DNA of 64,000 nt from Acidobacteriota bacterium. GTDB taxonomy: Bacteria; Acidobacteriota; Terriglobia; Terriglobales; Acidobacteriaceae. The notes below the pieces were generated by a model. It was not told the DNA's origin. It saw nothing but the letters and a program-made list of their open reading frames with translations, and made no database searches. Of the stretch, positions 26,414 through 33,576 are shown one piece after another. The stretch covers positions 37,555-101,554 of the forward strand of contig JANYDG010000112.1 of NCBI GenBank assembly GCA_025359885.1. The letters run 5' to 3'. Each line of letters opens with the position of its first letter. Position 1 is the stretch's first letter. The position numbers were made by a program, and so were the translations under genes.

Positions 26414-27580
26414 CTAGTTGGCGAGCATGGCGGCGAGGAGGGCCGTTCTGGGGGCCAGGTGGTCGATGAGGACGGACTCGTGGAGGGCGTGAGCGCCTTC
26501 GCCGACTGCGCCCATGCCGTCGAGGGTGGGGATGCCGAGGGCGGAGGTGAAGTTGCCGTCGGAGGCGCCGCCGGTTGAGGCTTCTTCAAGTTGCCAGCCC
26601 AGCTGGGCGGCGAGAGATTGTGCCTGGCGGAAGAGCTTGACGGTGCCGCTGGTGCGCTCCATGGGAGGGCGGTTGATGCCACCCTCGATCGAGAGCGTGC
26701 AGCCGGATTTAGCCGTCGGTTTCAGCGTGGAGAATCGCTCTTCAAAGCGAGGGCCGTCGGCCTTGCGGGTGGTGCGGAGATCGACTTCGCACCAGGCGGT
26801 GGCGGGAATGACGTTGGATTTGGTGCCACCGCCGATGACGCCGACGTTGACGGTGGTGCCGCGGGCAAGGTCAGTCCAACTGCTAATTTTCTGGATTTGG
26901 CGGGTGAGTTCGAGGATGGCGGAGCGGCCGGAGGTGAAGTCGACGCCGGCGTGGGCGGCGAGGCCGTGGATGGTAATGTGCCAGTCGCCGGTGCCTTTGC
27001 GGGCGGTTTTAAAGGCGAGGCCCTGGGCGGGTTCGAGGACGTAAACGGCCCGGCACTGCTGGGCGAGCGACTCGGTGATGGGGCGGGAGACGGGGCTGCC
27101 GATCTCTTCGTCGCTGTTGAGCAGGAGGATGATTTCCTGATTGAGGGTGGCGGCTTCGGTGAGGAGTTCGACGGCGGAGAAGGCCATGGCGACACCTACC
27201 TTCATGTCGAGGGTGCCGGGGCCGTAGAGGCGGGGGTGGCCGTGGGGGTCGGGTCGGAGTTCGCAGGGCATGGATTTGAGGGTGCCGAGGGGCCAGACGG
27301 TGTCGAGGTGGCCGAGGAGGAGGACTTTGGTGGCGGAGGACGGTGGGCCGAAGCGGAGCTCGAGGATGTCGCCGTGTTGCTTCTGGCGGTGGCGCTTGAT
27401 TCTGCCGCCGAGGGATTTCGCGTGGGCGGCGGCGAGGTCCATGCAGGCGTCAACGGCGGCTTTGTCGTCGGAGGGAGATTCGGCCAGGACAAGGCGGGTG
27501 GCGAAGTCGAGCAGGGCGGGCTGCTTTTCGCGGGCGCATGCGAGTCGGGTGTGGATGGGGGGCTGTGCGGGTTTGGGCAT
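26414..27580 (-). CDS. M20 family metallopeptidase (carboxypeptidase G2-like)
   Basis: 388 residues from ATG at 27580. Dizinc M20 peptidases remove C-terminal glutamate or cut small peptides and N-acyl amino acids. Metal and catalytic motifs are in order: LLLGHLDTVWPLG, YGPGTLDMKVG, LLNSDEEIGSP (catalytic Glu) and a later TGGASDGNF. The dimerisation lid (DWHITIHGLAAHAG) is present. No signal peptide, so cytoplasmic. It is on the same strand as the GH32 gene, separated by about 140 bp. Exact substrate unknown. Confidence 0.85.
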   Translation of the reverse strand: MPKPAQPPIHTRLACAREKQPALLDFATRLVLAESPSDDKAAVDACMDLAAAHAKSLGGRIKRHRQKQHGDILELRFGPPSSATKVLLLGHLDTVWPLGTLKSMPCELRPDPHGHPRLYGPGTLDMKVGVAMAFSAVELLTEAATLNQEIILLLNSDEEIGSPVSRPITESLAQQCRAVYVLEPAQGLAFKTARKGTGDWHITIHGLAAHAGVDFTSGRSAILELTRQIQKISSWTDLARGTTVNVGVIGGGTKSNVIPATAWCEVDLRTTRKADGPRFEERFSTLKPTAKSGCTLSIEGGINRPPMERTSGTVKLFRQAQSLAAQLGWQLEEASTGGASDGNFTSALGIPTLDGMGAVGEGAHALHESVLIDHLAPRTALLAAMLAN

Positions 27581-27765
27581 GCGATTAATTTCGCATATTC
27601 GACTGGAAGGGTGTGCGTGAGATGCAGTTTCCTTGAGGGAATGACACATCGAACAGCGAGGGCATGGGCAGAAGCAGATTCTTCACATCGTTCCGCATGA
27701 GAAGCGTGAGGGTTGGGCAGGGATATCGTGTAAAACGGTTGAGTTGGGCGAAATTTGAGCGCAGA

Positions 27766-27785
27766 GTGTGGTAGAAATGCCACAC
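27766..27785. promoter_or_regulatory. Small perfect inverted repeat upstream of lpxC
   Basis: GTGTGG and CCACAC flank eight bases, about 80 bp before the lpxC start in the divergent spacer with the M20 peptidase gene. It could be an operator or a short RNA hairpin. Only the symmetry supports it. Confidence 0.3.
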
Positions 27786-27862
27786 CTCAAAGCCACTTAA
27801 AACCGTCTAGTCTTTGGAGTGCGGTGGAGTGTCCCGCAGAAGACAGGCGTTTCTTGGCAAAG

Positions 27863-28792
27863 ATGGATCTGGCAAACCCGACGCATCAGGAACAGACGAT
27901 TGAGTCGCAGCTGGAATTTTCAGGGGTAGGGCTGCATTCCGGTGCTCCGGTGACGATGCGGCTGCTGCCTGCGCCGGCGGGGTCGGGGATTGTGTTTCGG
28001 CGGACGGACCTGGACAATTTCGAGATTCCGGCAACCGGGCGCAATGTGGCGAAGGTGAGCTACGCGACCAGCCTGATGCGGCAGGGAGTGCTGATTTCGA
28101 CGACCGAGCACTTGCTATCGGCTCTGATTGGGATGGGCGTGGACAACGTGATCGTGGAGCTGGACAACCTGGAGCTGCCGATTCTGGATGGGAGCGCGAA
28201 GCCGTATGTTGAGGCGTTTTTGCAGGTCGGCATCAAAGTGCAGCGGCGGCGGCGTGAGTACATCCGGATTCTGAAGCCGATCGAGGTGCGCGACGGCGAC
28301 AAGTTCATCGGCGTTTATCCCGGCGATGGTTACAGCATCACGTATGAGATTGATTTTCCGCAGCCGATTGGGTATGACATGTTTTCAGTGGACCTGGAAA
28401 CGGAGACCTACGGTGCTGAGATTGCGGCTGCACGGACGTTTGGCTACAAGGCGGACGAGGAGCGGCTCAGGAATATGGGGTTGATTCGCGGGGCCGGACC
28501 GGAGAACGCCATTATTTTGACGGCAAGAGGGCCTGAGAATGGTCCGCTGCGTTTTCCTGACGAGTATGTGCGGCACAAGGTCCTGGACCTGATTGGGGAC
28601 CTGGCGCTGGCGGGGAAGCGGATTCAGGGCAAGGTTTTTGCAATGCGTGCGGGCCACGCGATGCATACAGCGCTGGTTTCGCGGCTGATGAAGGACCGAT
28701 CGGCATGGGAGTTGGCTCATGCTCCTGCACCCAAGGCGGTGACGGAAACCGCCCTTGAGGGCGCGGGTGAGGCGGCATTTGCGGGGGCGTGA
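27863..28792 (+). CDS. lpxC: UDP-3-O-acyl-N-acetylglucosamine deacetylase LpxC
   Basis: 309 residues from ATG 27863; the frame is open further upstream, but homology begins here (QLEFSGVGLHSGAPVTM). LpxC is the zinc enzyme of the committed step of lipid A synthesis. The zinc site is shown by STTEHLLSAL (His83) and RHKVLDLIGDLAL (His and Asp). A further conserved His lies in MRAGHAMH. Intact and of usual length, it shows that the organism makes lipid A, consistent with the PagL-type gene 5 kb away. It is monocistronic and convergent with the lactonase gene. Confidence 0.95.
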   Translation: MDLANPTHQEQTIESQLEFSGVGLHSGAPVTMRLLPAPAGSGIVFRRTDLDNFEIPATGRNVAKVSYATSLMRQGVLISTTEHLLSALIGMGVDNVIVELDNLELPILDGSAKPYVEAFLQVGIKVQRRRREYIRILKPIEVRDGDKFIGVYPGDGYSITYEIDFPQPIGYDMFSVDLETETYGAEIAAARTFGYKADEERLRNMGLIRGAGPENAIILTARGPENGPLRFPDEYVRHKVLDLIGDLALAGKRIQGKVFAMRAGHAMHTALVSRLMKDRSAWELAHAPAPKAVTETALEGAGEAAFAGA

Positions 28793-28905
28793 GGCACTCT
28801 AAGGTTTGCAGCGAACGCTTCCAGGCCGTTGAAACGTGGTTGCCTTCCCGAAGAACCACGCGGCATTGGCGTTTCGGGTCTGCCGTACCTATCTGGCCCG
28901 TCGCG

Positions 28906-30066
28906 CTAAACAAAAACGATGCACATAGGGGTGGCTGCGGGGGTGGATTTGCCCTCGGGCGAGAGTGCGCCTGTTTTGGGGTCGCGGGCGAAGACTGCAA
29001 GGTTGCCGGACTTCTGGTTGGCGACGAGCATCCAGCGCTCGGTGGGGTCGAGGGTGAAGTTGCGGGGGGTCTTGCCGCCGGAGGGGATGCGGGGATTCTG
29101 AGCGAAAGGCGTGAGCAGGCCGGTGGCCGGGTCAATGTGGAAGCTCATGATGAAATCGTCGCCGCGGTTGGCGAAGTAGGCGAAGCGTCCATCGCGGGTG
29201 AGGACGGCGTCGCATGCGGTATTGGGGGCCTTGGCGGGGTCGGGGCTGAGAGCGGCGCGCTGGATGGATTTGAGGCTGCCGGTGGCGGGGTCGAGCTGGA
29301 GGACGCTGATGGTGGAGCTGAGCTCATTGACGCAGTAAGCGACTTTGCCGTTTCGATGGAAGTGTAGTGTCCGCGGGCCGTCGCCTGGCTGGGCGGTGCA
29401 GGTGCCGGCGGGGGTGAGTTTGCCGGACGTCGCGTCGAGCTTGTAGATGTGAATCTTGTCAGCGCCGAGGTCATTGATGTAGACGAAGCGGTTGTCCGGC
29501 GAGACGGAAGCGAAGTGGGCGTGGGCAGCTTCCTGGCGGCTGATGACCGGGCCTGAGCCGGTGTAGTGCTCGCTCCAGACGGCATCGCCGAGCTTGCCCG
29601 CAGGGGCAAGGAAGGTGGCTGCGGAGCCTCCGGTGTAGTTGGCGCAGAGGACGACTTGGCCGGTGTGATCTGTGGTGAGGTGGCAAGTGCCTTTGCCCTG
29701 GGCTGCGACTTGATTGATGAGGGTGAGCTTGCCACCTGAGACGGCGAAGCTGGCGACGGCACCGGTGGGTTTGCCCTCGAATTCCTCGAGTTCGCAGGCG
29801 ACGTAGAGGAATTTTTTGTCGGGCGCGAGCTCGATCCAGGTGGATTGGGGGATTTTTGCGGCGATGCCTTGGGGGGTGAGGGTGCCGGTGGTCGCATCCC
29901 ATGCGAAGGCGAGTATTCCGTCGTTGGTGTCGCTGCCGACGAGGATGCGCGTCGAGGCGGTCTTCGGAGCCGCCTCGGCAAACAGCGAGGGGCGTGCGAG
30001 TGCGCCGGAAGCGGCGAGGGCGGCGGAGCCGAGAACGAACTTGCGGCGGGAGACGGGATTCTGCAT
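28906..30066 (-). CDS. Exported lactonase-family beta-propeller protein (YbhE/Pgl-like)
   Basis: 386 residues from ATG at 30066. The N-terminus has a Tat-type signal (SRRKFVLGSAALAASGALA). The rest is a seven-bladed propeller of the 6-phosphogluconolactonase / 3-carboxymuconate cyclase family, with blade motifs such as WIELAPDKKFLYVACEL, FASVSPDNRFVYINDLG, DAVLTRDGRFAYFANRG and NFTLDPTERWMLVANQ. Export makes the cytoplasmic pentose-phosphate reaction unlikely; such exported acidobacterial members have no settled substrate. The family call is strong and the reaction uncertain. Confidence 0.85.
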   Translation of the reverse strand: MQNPVSRRKFVLGSAALAASGALARPSLFAEAAPKTASTRILVGSDTNDGILAFAWDATTGTLTPQGIAAKIPQSTWIELAPDKKFLYVACELEEFEGKPTGAVASFAVSGGKLTLINQVAAQGKGTCHLTTDHTGQVVLCANYTGGSAATFLAPAGKLGDAVWSEHYTGSGPVISRQEAAHAHFASVSPDNRFVYINDLGADKIHIYKLDATSGKLTPAGTCTAQPGDGPRTLHFHRNGKVAYCVNELSSTISVLQLDPATGSLKSIQRAALSPDPAKAPNTACDAVLTRDGRFAYFANRGDDFIMSFHIDPATGLLTPFAQNPRIPSGGKTPRNFTLDPTERWMLVANQKSGNLAVFARDPKTGALSPEGKSTPAATPMCIVFV

Positions 30067-30144
30067 GGTGGGATGATTGTCGCTGATGGGGGTGGGGTGA
30101 GGGAAGTGCCAGTGTGAGTGCCAGTGTGAGTGTGAAGTTTGAGT

Positions 30145-30279
30145 TTGCTTGTGGTTCAGCGAATTTCTGGCGAAGTTTGGGCTGTTGGCCTGTTTGTGGT
30201 GGCGCAACTGGCGGGAGCTGCGGCTGCGACACTGCTGTTTCAATGGCTGCAGCCGAGGCAAGCGGAATTGCCCGGCTAG
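30145..30279 (+). pseudogene. Possible C-terminal remnant of an aquaporin-family gene
   Basis: A 44-codon open stretch reads LLVVQRISGEVW, then AVGLFVVAQLAGAAAATLLF, then QWLQP and a TAG stop. The hydrophobic FVVAQLAGAAAATLLF-type helix resembles the last membrane helix of MIP/aquaporin proteins. It begins right after GTGTGA-word repeats (30105-30137) with no start codon or upstream part, as if a deletion joined repeat DNA to the gene's end. A chance hydrophobic frame is the alternative. Confidence 0.35.
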
Positions 30280-30306
30280 ACTGTAGCTGGAGGCGGCGCG
30301 CGAAGG

Positions 30307-30849
30307 TTGTCACACTTTACGAGCTTTGTGAAGATTCCGTGGCTGGTGTTGCGGCAGACGATCAAACCGCTGCCATACATTGGTGCGTTTGACGCGGATG
30401 TGCTGCGGCTGCGAGTTGGTCTGAGCGATGTGGACTTCAATTTTCACCTGAACAACGCGCGCTACCTGAGCGTGATGGATTACGGGCGGATGCATTTGCT
30501 GGCCAGGGGCGGGCTGCTGAAGCCGATTCTCAAGGAGCGGTGGGTGCCGATTGTGGGTGGAGTGTGGATCACCTATCGTCGCTCCCTGGCGCTAAGTGCA
30601 CCGTATGAGCTGGCGACACGGCTGGTGTGTTGGGATAGCCGATGGTTTTACATGGAGCAGACATTTACGGGTACCAACGGCTTGGTGGCGGTGGGCTGGG
30701 TAAAGGGCGCATTGCTCGGCCCGAGCGGGGCGGTTTCACCACAGAGCGTGCTGGAGCTGGTGAGGCCGGGCATTGTGAGTCCGGAGCTGCCGGAATCGAT
30801 TGTGATGCTGAATGAGCTGACGCGCGAGAAGCTGCAGGGGGCGCGGTAA
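30307..30849 (+). CDS. Thioesterase superfamily protein (4HBT/THEM6-like)
   Basis: 180 residues from TTG 30307; GTG 30331 is an alternative. Hot-dog-fold thioesterases hydrolyse acyl-CoA or acyl-ACP. LSDVDFNFHLNNARYLSVMD matches the family's active-site helix start, in which Asp and Asn precede the hot-dog helix. The following WITYRRSLALSAPYELATRL fits the beta strands. The lipB GTG follows the stop codon directly, so the two are co-transcribed and perhaps coupled. An acyl-chain role next to octanoyl transfer is suggestive, but no substrate can be assigned. Confidence 0.75.
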   Translation: MSHFTSFVKIPWLVLRQTIKPLPYIGAFDADVLRLRVGLSDVDFNFHLNNARYLSVMDYGRMHLLARGGLLKPILKERWVPIVGGVWITYRRSLALSAPYELATRLVCWDSRWFYMEQTFTGTNGLVAVGWVKGALLGPSGAVSPQSVLELVRPGIVSPELPESIVMLNELTREKLQGAR

Positions 30850-31668
30850 GTGATTCAATACCTTTATCTTGGCCGCATCGGATACGCTGAAGCGCTGGCG
30901 CTGCAGCAGGAGATGGTGGAGCTGCGGTACCAAGGGCGGGTTGACAATGTGCTGCTGCTGTTGGAGCATCCTCCGGTGTTGACTCTGGGTCGGAATGCGC
31001 ATCGCGGCAACATCCTCGCGACCGACGCGACGCTGGCGGCCCGGGGCGTTACTGTGCATGAGATCAACCGGGGTGGGGATGTGACCTACCATGGGCCTGG
31101 GCAACTGGTGGGGTATCCGATTTTTGATTTGCGCAGTCTGAGGAATTCAAAAGGTGGACGGCTGGGGCCGGTGGACTATGTGCGCCTGGTAGAGGAGGCG
31201 CTGATCAGGGTGTGCGCCGGGTTTGGCGTGCTTACGGGGCGGATTGCGGGACGTACGGGGGTGTGGACCGAGAACGCGCCGGAGAAGAAGGTTGGGGCGA
31301 TCGGGGTGCATGTTTCGCGGGGAATCACTTCGCATGGGTTTGCGCTGAATGTGGCGACGGATCTGCGGGATTTTCAGTGGATTGTGCCGTGCGGGATTGC
31401 TGACCGGGAGGTGACGAGCCTTGCGGTGGAGATCACCGGTAAAAAGGAGATGCCGAAGCTGGAGCAGGTGGCAGATACGGCTGCTCGGTGCTTTGGGCAG
31501 GTGTTCGAAGAGCAGGTACTGGCGGTTGGGAGCCTTGAGGATCTGCGGGCGCAGGCGCGGGACCGGGAAGCTGCGCCAGGGGTGGGAGTGCCGGTGCGGG
31601 TTCCAGAAGAGGTAAGGCGGTTGCGGGATTTGGACGGCGCGGCGCTTGAGCGGCCAACCGAAGTTTAG
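30850..31668 (+). CDS. lipB: Lipoyl(octanoyl) transferase LipB
   Basis: 272 residues from GTG 30850, immediately after the stop of the thioesterase gene. LipB moves octanoyl from acyl carrier protein to lipoyl domains. Conserved segments are INRGGDVTYHGPGQLVGYPI, KVGAIGVHVSRGITSHGFAL (acyl-binding Lys) and VPCGI with the catalytic Cys. The last ~40 residues (Arg/Asp/Pro rich) extend beyond the usual end. About 100 bp downstream lies an E2 gene with two lipoyl domains, a natural target. lipA is not in this window. Confidence 0.93.
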   Translation: MIQYLYLGRIGYAEALALQQEMVELRYQGRVDNVLLLLEHPPVLTLGRNAHRGNILATDATLAARGVTVHEINRGGDVTYHGPGQLVGYPIFDLRSLRNSKGGRLGPVDYVRLVEEALIRVCAGFGVLTGRIAGRTGVWTENAPEKKVGAIGVHVSRGITSHGFALNVATDLRDFQWIVPCGIADREVTSLAVEITGKKEMPKLEQVADTAARCFGQVFEEQVLAVGSLEDLRAQARDREAAPGVGVPVRVPEEVRRLRDLDGAALERPTEV

Positions 31669-31696
31669 TGAGCAGCGGCTGCGCGCGACCGGCTTA

Positions 31697-31702
31697 TATA
31701 AT
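31697..31702 (+). promoter_or_regulatory. Candidate -10 element for the E2 gene
   Basis: A perfect TATAAT lies 70 bp upstream of the E2 start codon within an otherwise GC-rich spacer. No clear -35 hexamer at 16-18 bp. It suggests that the E2 gene has its own promoter, separate from lipB. Confidence 0.35.
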
Positions 31703-31771
31703 CCAACTGGCAAACCGTAAACTACACGCCTTCTCTGGAGGCTGCGAAGCGGGTTGTGGCGAGGACCGAAG

Positions 31772-33376
31772 ATGGCGACCGAAATCATCATGCCCCAGAT
31801 GGGCGAATCGATATTTGAAGGCACGATCACCAAGTGGTTGAAGAAGGTGGGCGATTCGGTCGCCAAGGATGAGCCGCTTTTTGAGATTTCCACGGACAAG
31901 GTGGATGCTGAGATTCCCTCGCCGGTGGCGGGAGTGCTGACGGAGATCAAAGCGGCTGAGGGAGTTACGGTTGCGATCAATACGGTGGTCGCGCTCGTGG
32001 GGACCGCTCATGAGGTTGCCAGCACTCCGGCGGAAAAACCGGCCGCAGTGGCGAAGACCCCGGCTGCAGAAAAATCGCCGGTCCCGGCTGCAGGCGCGGC
32101 GGTCATGAGTGGAACTGTAGTCGTGATGCCGCAGATGGGCGAATCGATATTTGAGGGCACGATTACCAAGTGGCTCAAGCAGGTGGGCGAGCATGTGGCG
32201 AAGGACGAGCCGCTGTTTGAGATTTCGACGGATAAGGTGGATGCGGAGATTCCAGCGCCCGCGGCCGGGGTGCTGACGCAGATTCTGTCGGCCGAGGGTA
32301 CGACGGTTCAGATCAATGCGGTGGTGGCGGTGATTGGCGGGGCGGTTAGGAAGGCAGAGGCTCCGCCGCAAGCAGTCGCAACTCTGGTGGAGGAACCGTT
32401 GATTGAGGAAGCTGCGCAGGCACCGGAAGTTGAGCATCCAGGTGGGCGGTTGCGGTCTTCGCCTCTGGTGCGGCGGATTGCGCGTGAGAAGAATCTTGAC
32501 CTACGGCTGATCAAGGGCACTGGAAGCGGCGGGCGGATTACAAAGGAAGATGCGCTGGCCTTTCTGGCCAATGGCGGCGGTGGCGCTTCGGCTCCCGTTT
32601 CAGGCGCGGTTCCGGTTCCGGCTTTAGCCCCAGAGAAGAAGGATGCCGCTGCTGATGCCTCGTCTTCGCTGCCCGGCCAGCTGGTACCGATGACCCGGAT
32701 GCGCTCAATCATTGCGCAGCGCATGGTTGAGAGCATGCGTATCAGCCCACATGTGCACTCGGTCTACAAGGTGGACATGACGAGGGTTGTCCGGCTGCGG
32801 GAGAAGCACAAGGCGGGCTATGAGCAGCGCCATGGGGTGAAGCTGACGTATATGCCCTTCATCTGCGCGGCTGCGATTGAGACGCTGAAGAAGTTTCCGA
32901 TTCTGAATTCGAGCCTTGAAGGTGAAGCGATTCGGTATCACAAGAACATCAACCTGGGCATCGCGGTGGCGCTGGAGTGGGGTCTCATTGTGCCGGTGAT
33001 TCGGCAGGCCGAGGAGCGGAGCTTTCTGGAGCTGGCGCGCGGGGTGGTGGACCTGGCGGAGCGGGCGCGCAGCAAAAAGTTGAAGCCGGAAGAAGTGGGC
33101 GGGTCAACATTTACTCTGACCAACTCGGGTGTGTTTGGCGATGAGTTCGGCACGCCGGTGATTAACCAGCCGGAGTCGGCGATCCTGGCGATTGGCGGCC
33201 TCAAGAAGGAAGCCGTGGTGCTGACCGATGCCGAGAGCAATGACACGATCGGGATTCGTTCGATGCAGCACTACTGCCTCGGCTTTGACCACCGGACGAT
33301 TGATGGGGCCGATGCGGGTAAGTTCATGTTTGAATTTAAGAAAACGCTGGAGCAATGGAGTGGGGAGATAGGCTGA
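31772..33376 (+). CDS. Dihydrolipoamide acyltransferase, E2 of a 2-oxoacid dehydrogenase complex
   Basis: 534 residues from ATG 31772. E2 forms the core that passes acyl groups from lipoate to CoA. Two lipoyl domains (about 1-80 and 113-190) each have DKVDAE with the lipoylated Lys. Ala/Pro linkers join them to a peripheral-subunit-binding domain (SSPLVRRIAREKNLDLRLIK). The catalytic domain ends with FDHRTIDGADAG, carrying the His and Asp of the active site. No E1 or E3 genes adjoin, so it could serve 2-oxoglutarate (sucB) or branched-chain acids; the MPQMGESIFEGTI start is of the sucB/bkdB type. LipB upstream fits lipoylation. Confidence 0.92.
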   Translation: MATEIIMPQMGESIFEGTITKWLKKVGDSVAKDEPLFEISTDKVDAEIPSPVAGVLTEIKAAEGVTVAINTVVALVGTAHEVASTPAEKPAAVAKTPAAEKSPVPAAGAAVMSGTVVVMPQMGESIFEGTITKWLKQVGEHVAKDEPLFEISTDKVDAEIPAPAAGVLTQILSAEGTTVQINAVVAVIGGAVRKAEAPPQAVATLVEEPLIEEAAQAPEVEHPGGRLRSSPLVRRIAREKNLDLRLIKGTGSGGRITKEDALAFLANGGGGASAPVSGAVPVPALAPEKKDAAADASSSLPGQLVPMTRMRSIIAQRMVESMRISPHVHSVYKVDMTRVVRLREKHKAGYEQRHGVKLTYMPFICAAAIETLKKFPILNSSLEGEAIRYHKNINLGIAVALEWGLIVPVIRQAEERSFLELARGVVDLAERARSKKLKPEEVGGSTFTLTNSGVFGDEFGTPVINQPESAILAIGGLKKEAVVLTDAESNDTIGIRSMQHYCLGFDHRTIDGADAGKFMFEFKKTLEQWSGEIG

Positions 33377-33407
33377 GTCCAGGCGAGCAGGAATAACTCT
33401 GGTTTCA

Positions 33408-33517
33408 AGCATTTTCATGAGTTCTCTGAAGTCTCTCCGGTGAGTGAGGTCGGATTTTTCTTGATGAAAAATCCCGTCAGCAAAGTTACTTCGCTGTGCG
33501 CCATTGCTGAAAAAGCA
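33408..33517. repeat. 110-bp nested palindromic element, copy 2 (intergenic)
   Basis: The inner inverted repeat GGATTTTTC-TTGAT-GAAAAATCC lies at 33452-33474 and is identical to copy 1 at 23762. It continues with CGTCAGC, against AGTCAGC in copy 1. The outer arms (GCATTTTCA at 33409-33417; TGAAAAAGC near 33508-33516) match the copy 1 arms with one mismatch. Both copies span about 110 bp and share TGAAGT-type words in the left half. It lies between the E2 gene and the S53 protease terminator. Confidence 0.75.
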
Positions 33518-33529
33518 CCAGGAATCAAA

Positions 33530-33557
33530 CAAGGCGTCCCGTTGAGGAGACGCCTTG
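33530..33557 (-). terminator. Hairpin downstream of the S53 protease gene
   Basis: CAAGGCGTC and GACGCCTTG form a perfect 9-bp stem. On the minus strand it is followed by TTTGATT, 20 bp after the protease stop codon. It is plausibly a rho-independent terminator for that gene and may act against E2 read-through too. Confidence 0.6.
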
Positions 33558-33576
33558 TGTCTCATTGCCTGGTTGT

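Noticed and set aside
26591..27700. 369-residue plus-strand frame opposite the M20 peptidase
   Set aside because: Gly/Glu/Val/Ala-rich antisense frame; the peptidase on the minus strand has all metal-site motifs.
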